Origin: Amycolatopsis sp. EV170708-02-1 | GTDB lineage: Bacteria > Actinomycetota > Actinomycetes > Mycobacteriales > Pseudonocardiaceae | Assembly (NCBI RefSeq): GCF_022479115.1 | Contig: NZ_CP092497.1 | Location: 8,804,001-8,868,000, forward strand | Length of the DNA: 64,000 bases | Reading direction: 5' to 3' | In this document: in pieces, positions 41,644 through 49,879 of the stretch | How positions within the stretch are numbered: the stretch's first letter is position 1 | Layout: every line of letters starts with the position of its first letter | The notes under the pieces: generated by a model | What the model was told of the DNA's origin: nothing | Databases searched by the model: none | What the model saw: the letters and a program-made list of their open reading frames with translations, nothing else | Translations under genes and position numbers: made by a program

Positions 41644-42699
41644 CTAGATCAGGGCCCAGGTGAGCGCGGTGCCCTTCGGGACATCCGAGGAGAAAGTGCG
41701 GCCGAGCACGTTCACGATCTCGGCGGGGGCCAGCCCACCGGCCGGCCTGATCGAGCGGACGTTCTCCCGCGTCACGGTGTCCCCCGCGCGCACGTCTTCG
41801 ACGACGTAGAGGGAACGCCGTAGCCGCAGGCCTTCCTTCTCGCTCTCGCGAGGCCCGATCACCGCCGCGCCCAGCGCCTCCCAAGCACGATGCGATTCGG
41901 TGACCAGCGCCGCCAGTTCGGCGGGCTCCAGGGAGAACTCCGAGTCGACACCGCCATCGCTCCTGGCCAGCGTCACGTGCTTCTCGATGGCGACGGCGCC
42001 GAGCGCGACGGCCGCGAGCGGGGCGCCGATGCCGGGCGTGTGGTCGGACAGGCCGACGAGCGTCCCGGTCACGCCCGCCAGGACGGGCAGGCCACGCAGG
42101 TTGCTCTCGGCGGGCGATGCCGGGTAGCTGGCGGTGCAGCCGAGCACGATCAGCTGGTCGTTGCCCGCCTCGCGCGCGGTCCGGACGGCCGCGTCGATCT
42201 CGGCGACACTGGCCATCCCGGTCGAGATGATCAGCGGCTTGCCGGTCTTCGCGCACAGTTCGATCAGCGGCAGGTCGACGATCTCCGACGACGCGATCTT
42301 GTACGCGGGCGCGTCCAGCGACTCCAGCAGCTCGACGGCGGTGGGATCGAACGGGCTGGAGAAGATCTCCAGGCCACGAGCGCGGGCGCGTTCGAACAGC
42401 GGCTCGTGCCATTCCCACGGCGTGTGGGCGCGCTCGTAAAGCTTGTAGAGATTCTCGCCGCCCCACAGCGAATGCGAGTCGCTGACCCGGAAAGCGGGGG
42501 CGTCCACGTCGATCGTGATCGTGTCCGGCCGGTAGGTCTGCAGTTTGACCGCCTGCGCGCCGGTTTCGGCGATCGCGTCGACGATCTCCAGTGCCCTGGC
42601 GAGCTCGCCGTTGTGGTTACCGGACATTTCGGCGATGACGAACGGCGGATGCCCGGCCCCGATGCGGTGCGCGCCGATCCGGACTTCCTGTGCTGACAT
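41644..42699 (-). CDS. pseI: Pseudaminic acid synthase PseI
   Basis: A 351-residue NeuB-family aldolase. It condenses 2,4-diacetamido-2,4,6-trideoxy-L-altrose with phosphoenolpyruvate to give pseudaminic acid (step 5). An N-terminal TIM barrel carries FVIAEMSGNHNGELARAL, KIASSEI and IEKHVTLARSDGGVDSEFSL; the C-terminal 60 residues are the antifreeze/SAF lid domain (RRSLYVVEDVRAGDTVTREN). These motifs fit PseI better than sialic acid NeuB. It leads a minus-strand operon pseI-pseH-(coiled coil)-GT29-like in reverse map order, of which it is the most distal gene. Confidence 0.92.
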   Translation of the reverse strand: MSAQEVRIGAHRIGAGHPPFVIAEMSGNHNGELARALEIVDAIAETGAQAVKLQTYRPDTITIDVDAPAFRVSDSHSLWGGENLYKLYERAHTPWEWHEPLFERARARGLEIFSSPFDPTAVELLESLDAPAYKIASSEIVDLPLIELCAKTGKPLIISTGMASVAEIDAAVRTAREAGNDQLIVLGCTASYPASPAESNLRGLPVLAGVTGTLVGLSDHTPGIGAPLAAVALGAVAIEKHVTLARSDGGVDSEFSLEPAELAALVTESHRAWEALGAAVIGPRESEKEGLRLRRSLYVVEDVRAGDTVTRENVRSIRPAGGLAPAEIVNVLGRTFSSDVPKGTALTWALI

Positions 42700-42729
42700 G
42701 GACGAAACGCCTCCCTGACGACGGTCTGG

Positions 42730-43182
42730 TCAGGACACAGTCTTACGCAGCTTCCGGAAACCGTCGACGGCAGGCGCGGTCTCGGCGTATCCGGCCCTGT
42801 CGAAGAGCGCGGCCGACGCCGCGTTGTCCCGGTGCACGGCCGCGACCACCGCCCGCACCCGGTGACCGGCGGTGAAGGCGCGCTCGCCCTCCGCCAGCAC
42901 CGAAGCGGACAATCCGCGGCCCCGGCTTTCCGGCGCGAGGGTGATGCTGACCTCCCAGACGCCCTCGTCCTCGCGGTCGAACCGGACGGTGCCGACCGGG
43001 ATCCCGTCGAGTTCGACGACGTACAGCACCCTGTCCGGCGACGCCAGCACTCCACGCAGCCACGCGGAATGCTCGTCGAGCGTGATCACGCCGGTCGAAC
43101 GGGACGCCTGACGCGTACGAGGATCGTTCCGCCAGGCGAGCAGCAACCCGGCGTCGGCCTCCGTGGCCTCACGAGCCAGCAC
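42730..43182 (-). CDS. pseH: UDP-amino-sugar N-acetyltransferase PseH (GNAT)
   Basis: A 150-residue GNAT acetyltransferase. It would acetylate the 4-amino group of the PseC product with acetyl-CoA (step 3). LREATEADAGLLLAWRNDP is typical of the PseH/RimJ-like start; the acetyl-CoA loop is SRGRGLSASVLAEGE (about 87-101, R/Q-x-x-G-x-G/A). Its position 30 bp before pseI and 3 bp after the coiled-coil gene completes the six-enzyme set. A start at 43182 is consistent with the family length. Confidence 0.85.
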   Translation of the reverse strand: MLAREATEADAGLLLAWRNDPRTRQASRSTGVITLDEHSAWLRGVLASPDRVLYVVELDGIPVGTVRFDREDEGVWEVSITLAPESRGRGLSASVLAEGERAFTAGHRVRAVVAAVHRDNAASAALFDRAGYAETAPAVDGFRKLRKTVS

Positions 43183-43185
43183 GGG

Positions 43186-43626
43186 TCACTGCGTCTGTTC
43201 GATGGTGTCGCGCTGGCGGTCCTCGATCCGGCGCAGCCGGTCCTCGTACCGGGCGATCCCGGCGAGCCGGACGCGGATCTGGGCGTGCTGGCGCTGGATC
43301 TCCTGGATCAGGCTGCGCGCCTCGGCCAGCTCGGGCTTGTCCGCGTGCACCGGCAGCGACAGCGACTCGCGCAGATCCTCCAGCTGGGCCTCCTGGGCCG
43401 CGACGCTCGGGATCAGGCGGTCCAGCTCGGCGCGGGTCCAGCGCAAGTCGCCGCGGGCGTGCTCGAGGCCGCTCTCGGCGCCGTCGAGCCGCCGGCGGTG
43501 GTCCGCGGTGGCGTGTTCGAGGTCGTTGACGCGCCCGTTGAGGTCGCGAAGCCGCTCGTCGATCCGGAAGTCGATGAGCCGGGCGATCCGGCCGATCACG
43601 CCGCTGCGGAGTTTCTGCACTGCCAT
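43186..43626 (-). CDS. Coiled-coil protein of unknown function in the Pse cluster
   Basis: A 146-residue protein from ATG 43626 (AAGGA upstream). After a short basic N-terminus (MAVQKLRSGVIGRIARLIDF) nearly the whole chain is amphipathic heptads (DERLRDLNGRVNDLEHATAD, then RWTRAELDRLIPSVAAQEAQ), predicting a long coiled coil with no enzyme domain. It lies between the GT29-like gene and pseH with 3 bp spacing on the pseH side. It might scaffold the glycosyltransferase or a capsule-export complex; this is conjecture. Confidence 0.7.
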   Translation of the reverse strand: MAVQKLRSGVIGRIARLIDFRIDERLRDLNGRVNDLEHATADHRRRLDGAESGLEHARGDLRWTRAELDRLIPSVAAQEAQLEDLRESLSLPVHADKPELAEARSLIQEIQRQHAQIRVRLAGIARYEDRLRRIEDRQRDTIEQTQ

Positions 43627-43661
43627 GGGGTGGTCCTTCTCGGGATGGGCTGGCTGGGAGT

Positions 43662-44321
43662 TCAGCGCAGGAGTTCGGTTTCGCCGGTCTTCGTCCACGA
43701 GTCCAGCAGCCTGCCCTCGGCGGCGATGCGGTGCTCGGGTCCGACGATGCAGGAGTCGCCCGCGGCGTGCTCCCAGTGGGTCTGGGCCGGGTCGTCGATG
43801 AACGAGAACCCGGACAGGACCAGCGTGGCGTGCGGGAACGACGTGCGCGCGATCCAGGCGGCCAGCGTCCCGGTGGTCGACCACAGGCCCTCTTCGCGGC
43901 TCGGCAGCCCGAGCGCGTCGGACAGCGGCAGGACGACCTCGCGGTTCGGCACCGGCACGTAGCCGAGGTCGCCGGGCCACCAGCCAGGGATGTCTTCGGG
44001 TTCCCAGTGCATCCGGCCCGGCTCGACCAGCAGGTAGAGCCGCTTGCGGTAGTCACGGAAGACGTGCTTGGTGGCGCGGACGGCGCGGTTGAACACCACG
44101 ACGTGCACCCGGCTGCCGACCGCCTCGGGGCCGCCCGGCTCGTCGACGACGAAGCCGTTGACGCGGATCACGAGGTCACACGCGTCGATGGCCTTCGCCC
44201 GCCGAGGGTCCGGCGGAAGCGGCTGATTCCCGACCACGGCCACCGAACGGGGCTCCGGCCGGTCGGCGTATGCGGCGAGCAGATTGACCATCAGGCTCGC
44301 GTCGCCGAGTGCAGCAGTCAT
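43662..44321 (-). CDS. GT29/sialyltransferase-like glycosyltransferase, candidate pseudaminyltransferase
   Basis: A 219-residue protein from ATG 44321. It shows the three sialylmotif elements of family GT29: an L-like motif VAVVGNQPLPPDPRRAKAID with CDLVIRVNGF (about 27-57), an S-like motif WSTTGTLAAWIART (147-160) followed by LVLSGFSF, and H-x4-E (His197-Glu202) as in motif VS. The protein is short and has no membrane anchor. GT29 enzymes transfer CMP-activated nonulosonic acids, which fits a cluster making CMP-Pse. It is divergent from wzm, with 115 bp between starts. The acceptor is unknown. Confidence 0.72.
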   Translation of the reverse strand: MTAALGDASLMVNLLAAYADRPEPRSVAVVGNQPLPPDPRRAKAIDACDLVIRVNGFVVDEPGGPEAVGSRVHVVVFNRAVRATKHVFRDYRKRLYLLVEPGRMHWEPEDIPGWWPGDLGYVPVPNREVVLPLSDALGLPSREEGLWSTTGTLAAWIARTSFPHATLVLSGFSFIDDPAQTHWEHAAGDSCIVGPEHRIAAEGRLLDSWTKTGETELLR

Positions 44322-44436
44322 GAGGGCAGAAAGTACCAGCACACGCACCGCGTTCGGGTTCGAATCCGACGGTAGCGTTCCGTGGTCGGGACGGGGCGCC
44401 CCAGGCATCATCGGCCCCATCGGTACCCTCGTTCCC

Positions 44437-45390
44437 GTGCATGCCACCAGCACGGTTCACGCCGCCGACGGTGCTGCGCCGACCTCGGTTCCGCCGATTT
44501 CGGACAGCAAGACCTTTTCGCGCGCGTTCGCCGATATCAAGACCGGTTTCGCCGCCAAAGAGCTGTGGGGACACCTCGGCTGGCAGGACATCAAGCAGCG
44601 CTATCGCCGCTCGGTGATCGGCCCGTTCTGGATCACCATCAGCCAGGGTGTCATCGCGCTGGGCCTGGGCCTGCTGTACTCGCAGTTGTTCCACATGCCG
44701 ACGGCGACCTTCCTGCCCTACATCAGCACCGGGTTCATCATCTGGGGCTTCATCAGCGGCTGCCTGTCCGAGGGCATGGAGACGTTCATCTCCAACGAGG
44801 GGCTGATCAAACAGCTCCCGGCGCCGCTGTCGGTCTACGTGCTGCGCACGGTGTGGCGTCAGACCCTGATGCTGATGCACAACCTGATCGTCTACGTGAT
44901 CGTGGTCGCGATCTTCTTCACCGCGCTCAACCACCCGTACTCACTGAACACCGGCAACTGCGATCCGGGCTTCTCCGGCATCTGCCACCCCGGCATCGGC
45001 TGGTACTCGCTCACCGCGATCCCCGGCTTCTTCATGCTCGCGCTGAACGCCGGCTGGGTCACCCTGCTGCTGGGCATCATCTCGACCCGCTACCGCGACA
45101 TCCCGCAGGTGATCAGCTCGATCATCCAGCTGCTGTTCTACATGACGCCGATCGTGTGGCCGGTCGACCAGCTGATGGCGGGCGGTGCCCGGGTCGACAC
45201 CTCATGGGCGTTGCCGTTCGTCCACGGCAACCCGTTGTTCCACTTCATCCAGATCGTGCGCGCACCACTGATCGGTCAGGAAGTCAGCATCAACAGCTGG
45301 TACGTGGTGCTCGGCTTCACCGTCGTCGGCTGGATCCTCGCGCTGGTCGCGATGCGCAATTACCGTTCCCGCGTCTCTTATTGGGTGTGA
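44437..45390 (+). CDS. wzm: Galactan/polysaccharide ABC exporter permease Wzm
   Basis: A 317-residue ABC-2 permease with six transmembrane helices (ITISQGVIALGLGLLYSQLF, FLPYISTGFIIWGFISGCL, and so on) and cytoplasmic N-terminus. In mycobacteria the orthologue (Rv3783) with Wzt exports lipid-linked galactan across the membrane. GTG 44437 is the start. The gene is followed 3 bp later by wzt and then glfT1, the conserved galactan trio. Given the adjacent Pse cluster, export of a Pse-bearing polymer is also possible. Confidence 0.9.
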   Translation: MHATSTVHAADGAAPTSVPPISDSKTFSRAFADIKTGFAAKELWGHLGWQDIKQRYRRSVIGPFWITISQGVIALGLGLLYSQLFHMPTATFLPYISTGFIIWGFISGCLSEGMETFISNEGLIKQLPAPLSVYVLRTVWRQTLMLMHNLIVYVIVVAIFFTALNHPYSLNTGNCDPGFSGICHPGIGWYSLTAIPGFFMLALNAGWVTLLLGIISTRYRDIPQVISSIIQLLFYMTPIVWPVDQLMAGGARVDTSWALPFVHGNPLFHFIQIVRAPLIGQEVSINSWYVVLGFTVVGWILALVAMRNYRSRVSYWV

Positions 45391-45393
45391 CAG

Positions 45394-46218
45394 ATGGTCA
45401 GCATTGATGTGCACAACGCCTACGTCGACTTCCCCATCTTCGACGCGAAGACCCGCTCCATGAAGAAGAAGGTGCTGGGCAAGGTCGGCGGCAAGATCGG
45501 CACCGAGACCAAGGTGCCGATCATCGAAGCCCTCCACGACGTGACGCTCCAGCTGAAGGAAGGCGACCGCGTAGGCCTCGTCGGCCACAACGGCGCCGGG
45601 AAGTCGACGCTGCTGCGGCTGCTTTCGGGTATCTACGAGCCCACCCGCGGTTCGGCGAAGATCTCCGGCAAGATCGCGCCGGTCTTCGACCTCGGCATCG
45701 GCATGGACCCGGAGATCTCCGGACTGGAGAACATCATCATCCGCGGCCTGTTCCTCGGGATGACCGCGAAGCAGATGGAAGCCCGCGTCGACGACATCGC
45801 GGAGTTCACCGAACTCGGCGACTACCTGCAGATGCCGCTGCGGACGTACTCGACCGGTATGCGGGTGCGCCTGGCGCTGGGCGTGGTCACCTCGATCGAC
45901 CCGGAGATCCTGATCCTCGACGAGGGCATCGGCGCGGTCGACGCGGCGTTCCTCAACAAGGCCAAGGACAGGCTGAAGGCGCTGGTGAAGCGCTCGGGCA
46001 TCCTGGTGTTCGCCAGCCACTCGGACGAGTTCCTCTTCGAGCTCTGCGACTCCGCCATCTGGATGGACGAGGGGCACGTCAAGCAGCGCGGTTCGCTGCG
46101 CGACGTTCTCACCGGCTACAAGGGGCGCGACCCGTTCGAGAACATGAGCAAGGAGACGCTGGAGCGGTTCGGCATCGAGCCGGAGCCGGTGGCGACGACG
46201 AACGGCGGCCAAGGATGA
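45394..46218 (+). CDS. wzt: Galactan/polysaccharide ABC exporter ATPase Wzt
   Basis: A 274-residue ABC ATPase. Walker A GHNGAGKST (about 65-73), signature YSTGMRVRL, Walker B LILDEG and the H-loop SHS are present. The N-terminal extension before the ATPase core (PIFDAKTRSMKKKVLGKVGG) is typical of O-antigen/galactan exporters. There is no C-terminal carbohydrate-binding module, as in the mycobacterial Rv3781 type. It pairs with Wzm and overlaps glfT1 by 4 bp. Confidence 0.92.
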   Translation: MVSIDVHNAYVDFPIFDAKTRSMKKKVLGKVGGKIGTETKVPIIEALHDVTLQLKEGDRVGLVGHNGAGKSTLLRLLSGIYEPTRGSAKISGKIAPVFDLGIGMDPEISGLENIIIRGLFLGMTAKQMEARVDDIAEFTELGDYLQMPLRTYSTGMRVRLALGVVTSIDPEILILDEGIGAVDAAFLNKAKDRLKALVKRSGILVFASHSDEFLFELCDSAIWMDEGHVKQRGSLRDVLTGYKGRDPFENMSKETLERFGIEPEPVATTNGGQG

Positions 46219-47123
46219 CCAGCGAGACCCGGCAGTTACCCGAAGGCGCCGTCGTCGGCGTGGTCGTCACGCGCCACCGACGGGAACTGCTCGCGGACTC
46301 GCTCAAGGTGATCGCCGCGCAGACCCGGCCGGTCGACCACCTCGTCGTGGTCGACAACGGGCCGGACAAGTCGGCGCGGGACATCGTCGAGAACTACCCG
46401 CTTCCCTTCACGTACCTGCCTTCGCACCGCAACCTCGGCGGCGCGGGCGGGTTCGCGCTCGGCATGCTGCACGCGCTTTCCCTTGGCGCGGACTGGATCT
46501 GGCTGGCCGACGACGACGGCCGTCCCGCCGACGAGAACGTCCTCGCGATCCTGCTGGACGAGGCCGAGAAGCGGGATCTGGCCGAGATCTCCCCGGTGGT
46601 GTCCAACATCGAGGCGCCGGACAAGCTCGCGTTCCCGTTGCGGCGCGGGCTGACCTGGAAGCGTTCGTCGTCGGAGCTGGGCGTCGACTTCCTGCCGGGG
46701 ATCGCCTCGCTGATGAACGGCGCGTTGTTCCGGGCGTCTACTTTGGACGTCGTCGGCGTGCCGGATCTGCGGCTGTTCTTCCGCGGCGACGAGGTCGAAC
46801 TGCACCGGCGCCTGGTGCGCTCCGGGCTGCCGTTCGGCACCTCGCTCAAGACCGCGTACCTGCACCCGGACGGTTCGGACGAATTCAAGCCGATGCTGGG
46901 CGGCCGGTTCCACGCGCAGGACCCGGAGAACGAGGTCAAGCGCTACTACACCTACCGCAACCGCGGGTATCTGCTGTCCCAGCCGGGCATGCGCAAGATC
47001 GGCGCGCTCGAAGTGCTGCGGTTCGGCCTGTACTTCGTCGGTGTGAAGCGGGATCCGAAGGCCTTCCTGCAGTGGCTCAAGCTGGTTCGCCAGGGCCGCA
47101 AGGAGAAGTTCTACCGCTACTGA
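46215..47123 (+). CDS. glfT1: Galactofuranosyltransferase GlfT1
   Basis: A 302-residue GT-A (GT2) enzyme orthologous to Rv3782. It adds the first two galactofuranose residues to the decaprenyl-linked rhamnosyl-GlcNAc primer. UDP-Galf site ADDDGRP (Asp99-Asp101), GGAGGFALGM (about 75-84) and FFRGDEVELHRRL with YLHPDGSDEF fit the family. It overlaps wzt by 4 bp and is followed 8 bp later by a strong hairpin terminator. The substrate UDP-Galf is made by Glf at 60330. Confidence 0.93.
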   Translation: MTSETRQLPEGAVVGVVVTRHRRELLADSLKVIAAQTRPVDHLVVVDNGPDKSARDIVENYPLPFTYLPSHRNLGGAGGFALGMLHALSLGADWIWLADDDGRPADENVLAILLDEAEKRDLAEISPVVSNIEAPDKLAFPLRRGLTWKRSSSELGVDFLPGIASLMNGALFRASTLDVVGVPDLRLFFRGDEVELHRRLVRSGLPFGTSLKTAYLHPDGSDEFKPMLGGRFHAQDPENEVKRYYTYRNRGYLLSQPGMRKIGALEVLRFGLYFVGVKRDPKAFLQWLKLVRQGRKEKFYRY

Positions 47124-47131
47124 GCTCCACG

Positions 47132-47167
47132 AAAAGAGGCCCCTCGCTCGCGCGAGGGGCCTCTTTT
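47132..47167. terminator. Rho-independent terminator after glfT1
   Basis: Perfect 16-bp arms (AAAAGAGGCCCCTCGC and complement) with loop TCGC and a flanking TTTT run; the A-run on the other side makes it work in both directions. Confidence 0.92.
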
Positions 47168-47203
47168 CTGTCCGTCTCACCAAACCACGTCGGCTCACGA
47201 ACG

Positions 47204-47228
47204 TGTCGCGAAAGTGGCTTTCGCGACA
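47204..47228. repeat. Inverted repeat TGTCGCGAAAG-TGG-CTTTCGCGACA
   Basis: Perfect 11-bp arms, directly followed by ACACGTCCGTC, 10 bp before the stop of the minus-strand PPE-tail gene (47238). It is probably the terminator of the second type VII accessory operon. Its flank resembles the ACACGTG/GTCC units of the 41461-41611 element. Confidence 0.7.
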
Positions 47229-47237
47229 CACGTCCGT

Positions 47238-48092
47238 CTACTCGCCGATGACCGGCGGCGCGGTGCGCATGTCGGTCCCGAAGACCTCGTCGGGGTCGCC
47301 CTCGACGAGGTACGTCGGACGCTGGTGCTCGGTGTCCTCGTCCCCGTCCGCCTGCTGACCGCGGCCGCCCATACCGCCGGCCATCCCCGGACCGCCGCGG
47401 CCGGCGGCGCCACCGCCGAGGCCGCCCATACCGCGGCCGGCGGCCGCTTCGGCGGCGCCGATACCGCCAGGGCGGGCCGCGCCGGACGCGGAACCCGAAC
47501 CGGGCGTGGAGCCACCGCCGCTACCGGGGCCGAACCCGCTTCCGCCGCCACCGCGACCGGTCCGGCTGTTGTAGTCCGAGTCGCCCATGCCGCCCATCAT
47601 GGGCGGCGCCATCGGCATCGGGCTGATCGGCATCGCGGTGTTGTTGTTGGGGCCGGGCGTGGTGATCGGCGCCGGGCCGTTCTGGAAGCCGGACGGCGTC
47701 GTACCCGACGGGAGGCTCCCGGATCCCGTGGTGCTGCCCGGACCGGGCAGGTTGGAGCCGTAGCCGCCACCGCCGCCTCCGCCACCACCGCTGCCCCCGC
47801 CACCACTGCCGGGCGGGATGTAGGTGTTGCCGGGGTTGTTGGAGCCGGGCGTGTTCGAGCCGGGCGGAACCTGGTACGGCTGCGGCTTGCCCGGATCGTC
47901 GATACCGCCACCGCCGCCCGCGCCGAACTTCGGCGGCTCGGCGAACACCGGCTGCTTCGACGCGGCCTCGTACAAGGACTTGTCGTAGCTGTTCATGGCG
48001 GAGGCCGCCTGAGTGTGGGCCTCCTGGCTGTCCTTCTGCTTCTGGATGGACTTGTCGATGTTGTCGCCGAGGTTGAACGGGTTCGACGTCAT
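47238..48092 (-). CDS. PPE-like protein, C-terminal half: Gly/Pro-rich tail with PPVIG end
   Basis: A 284-residue protein from ATG 48092. Its first 60 residues (NPFNLGDNIDKSIQKQKDSQ, then YEAASKQPVFAEPPKF) align with residues about 250-285 of the PPE-like protein at 12565 (ITDPYVYMAQLGKDLTTFKK, ATPAFPAPPKL). The middle is Gly/Pro/Ser/Met low complexity, and the end TYLVEGDPDEVFGTDMRTAP with PPVIGE matches the other protein's DDPSFFAADEVVAPPVIGDW. It overlaps the N-terminal-half gene by 4 bp (ATGA), so the two products are probably made together and may form one functional unit. Confidence 0.7.
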   Translation of the reverse strand: MTSNPFNLGDNIDKSIQKQKDSQEAHTQAASAMNSYDKSLYEAASKQPVFAEPPKFGAGGGGGIDDPGKPQPYQVPPGSNTPGSNNPGNTYIPPGSGGGGSGGGGGGGGGYGSNLPGPGSTTGSGSLPSGTTPSGFQNGPAPITTPGPNNNTAMPISPMPMAPPMMGGMGDSDYNSRTGRGGGGSGFGPGSGGGSTPGSGSASGAARPGGIGAAEAAAGRGMGGLGGGAAGRGGPGMAGGMGGRGQQADGDEDTEHQRPTYLVEGDPDEVFGTDMRTAPPVIGE

Positions 48093-48691
48093 CCACCCCC
48101 GACCTCTTCCTTCCAGCTGAAGGGGATCGGTTTGGGCATCGTGTTCTTCACGGTGGAAGCCGCGGTGCCCTGGTCGTAGATCGTTTCGGAGGCGAGCTTC
48201 GCGTTCTGGGAGTTCGTCTCCGACCACTTGCTGAGGCTCTTGAAATAGCCCTGCGCGTTGCCCGCCGCGTCACCTTCCCAGGTGCCCTGCGAGGCGGTGA
48301 CGGCCTGGTCCATCGTCCTCGAGAAGGTGTCGAAGGCCTTGTGGATCTCGTGGTACGCGGTCGAGACCTCGGAGACCTGTTCGACGCTCAGGTTGCTGTT
48401 GACGAACTGTTCGAGCTTCTCGTGGTCGTAGCCGAGGTAGTCGCCGTTCGGCGGCTCGAGCCCCTCGACGTACTTGACGTCCTTGTTCTTCGTCAGCTCG
48501 TCGACGGTCTTGTTGCCGACGTCTTCGGACTGCTGCTGAGCCCTGCCCTGGGCGATCAACCGCTGGAAGATGCCGAACGGCCCGTCGCCGCCCTCGCCGC
48601 TCGCCTTGTCCCGGTAGTACTGGTCCCGGGCTTGGGGCGAGAGACCGGCGACGTACTCCTGCTCGGTCATCTGAGCCTTGTTGCTGGTCAT
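48089..48691 (-). CDS. PPE-like protein, N-terminal half: WXG-type helical domain
   Basis: A 200-residue helical protein. Residues about 105-185 contain a hairpin with the turn TWEGDAAG, equivalent to WXG, followed by AQGYFKSLSKWSETNSQNAK; this matches the corresponding region of the 12565 protein (NWEGEGGDAAREHLAGVGKW). It ends MPKPIPFSWKEEVGGG and stops where the fused paralogue continues. It should be the EspG-binding, export-competent half. It lies in the operon EspG2-helical-DUF3558-PPE(N)-PPE(C). Confidence 0.72.
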   Translation of the reverse strand: MTSNKAQMTEQEYVAGLSPQARDQYYRDKASGEGGDGPFGIFQRLIAQGRAQQQSEDVGNKTVDELTKNKDVKYVEGLEPPNGDYLGYDHEKLEQFVNSNLSVEQVSEVSTAYHEIHKAFDTFSRTMDQAVTASQGTWEGDAAGNAQGYFKSLSKWSETNSQNAKLASETIYDQGTAASTVKNTMPKPIPFSWKEEVGGG

Positions 48692-48701
48692 CCTGGTCCC
48701 C

Positions 48702-49253
48702 CTAGCCCTTCGGAAGCTTCGGTTCGACGATGTCGGCGATCTTCTCCGCCATCCCGCACGACTTCTCCGGATCCGTGCTGACGACCACGAGGTCGACCCG
48801 CGCCGAGGCGCTGATTTCGAGCGCCATCAGACAGCTGCTGGGAGGTTTCGGAACGAGCACGGCCTTGCGTCCGTTGACGTTGCCGGTGGTCTTGCCGTTC
48901 CCGCCGTCGACGACACTGTCGACACCCTGCTTGTCACGAACCCCGAGGCTGAGGGTGACGCTGTCGGCCGCCGTCTGGGAGTCCTTGGTGAACTCGCAGA
49001 CGCGGGCACCGCCGACGTTCTCGGGGACGGGTGGCTCGAAAGTGCCGAACGACGCGAGATCGGCGGCGCCGACGAGCGAACACGGATCGATCGACGCGGG
49101 GTCGGCACCACCGGTGGCCGTCGTCGGGGCGCTGGACTCGCCGCCTTGCGCGGGCGACGACGGCGCCGCGGAGGGAGTACCCGGCTTTTCGGTGGAACAG
49201 GCCGCGAGCACGAACGCGGCCGCGGTCAGCGGTACGAGGAGCAGCTTCTTCAT
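48702..49253 (-). CDS. DUF3558-type lipoprotein
   Basis: A 183-residue exported lipoprotein. The leader MKKLLLVPLTAAAFVLAACS ends in a lipobox (LAAC). After a Ser/Pro/Thr-rich linker, the domain begins DPCSLVGAADLASFG and contains paired cysteines (RVCEFTKD, SSCLMAL, KSCGMAE), the DUF3558 pattern common in mycobacterial and pseudonocardial lipoproteins. Function unknown. Its place inside the second type VII accessory operon, 10 bp from the PPE-N gene and 6 bp from the helical protein gene, suggests a role at the outer face of the membrane or in the envelope. Confidence 0.85.
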   Translation of the reverse strand: MKKLLLVPLTAAAFVLAACSTEKPGTPSAAPSSPAQGGESSAPTTATGGADPASIDPCSLVGAADLASFGTFEPPVPENVGGARVCEFTKDSQTAADSVTLSLGVRDKQGVDSVVDGGNGKTTGNVNGRKAVLVPKPPSSCLMALEISASARVDLVVVSTDPEKSCGMAEKIADIVEPKLPKG

Positions 49254-49259
49254 TCCGCC

Positions 49260-49736
49260 TCAGTTCTTGAGCCGATCGAGCGCCTCGACCGTTTCGTGTT
49301 CTTTCTTCTCGTACTGGCCCGAGGCGCGCAACAGCGCTTCTTCGGTATCCAGGACCACCTGTTTGAACTGACCGAGCACCGCGCTCGCCGAATTGGCCGC
49401 CTGAGCGGCACCCTTGTGGTCGTGAGCGGCGACGGCCCTGCCGTACGGGTGGTCGCCGAGTTGCGGTGCTTGAGAAAGATGGACTGTCTTGCCTTCCAGG
49501 CTGTTGAGCTCTTTCGTCATGTCGCGCACCGCTTTGAGAAGCGGCTTGACACCTTCGGCGGTGATCTTGAAGCCGCCGCTCTTGGCGGCCGAGACCAGCT
49601 TCTGGGTCTCCGCGCTCACCTTGGCGATCGCGGCCGCGTTCAGGCCGCCCATCGCGACGTAGTTGGCCGCCGCGCCCATGGCGGAACCGATCGAGAAGTC
49701 CGGTGCCGCCTGTCCGCCGTCCGCTTCGAAAGCCAT
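49260..49736 (-). CDS. Helical T7SS-associated protein, paralogue of the gene at 12143
   Basis: A 158-residue protein from ATG 49736. After a Gly/Ala-rich N-terminal segment (IGSAMGAAANYVAMGGLNAA) the rest is helical: KSGGFKITAEGVKPLLKAVR, then VLDTEEALLRASGQYEKKEH. The GGF-x-(I/V)-x2-E motif and tail match the protein at 12143, which also follows an EspG gene. It probably has the same role in the paralogous operon. No enzymatic motif is visible. Confidence 0.65.
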   Translation of the reverse strand: MAFEADGGQAAPDFSIGSAMGAAANYVAMGGLNAAAIAKVSAETQKLVSAAKSGGFKITAEGVKPLLKAVRDMTKELNSLEGKTVHLSQAPQLGDHPYGRAVAAHDHKGAAQAANSASAVLGQFKQVVLDTEEALLRASGQYEKKEHETVEALDRLKN

Positions 49737-49879
49737 CGCCCGCCCCACTGCCTCGTCTGCTCGCCCGTGCGTATCGCCCGGCAGTCTACTAGCCGGGCAC
49801 TCAGCGCGACGGTGATTCACCGATCGCCGAAGATCTCCGAAACTGTGACGAAACGGGCGTCACCCTGGTTCCCCGTGTT

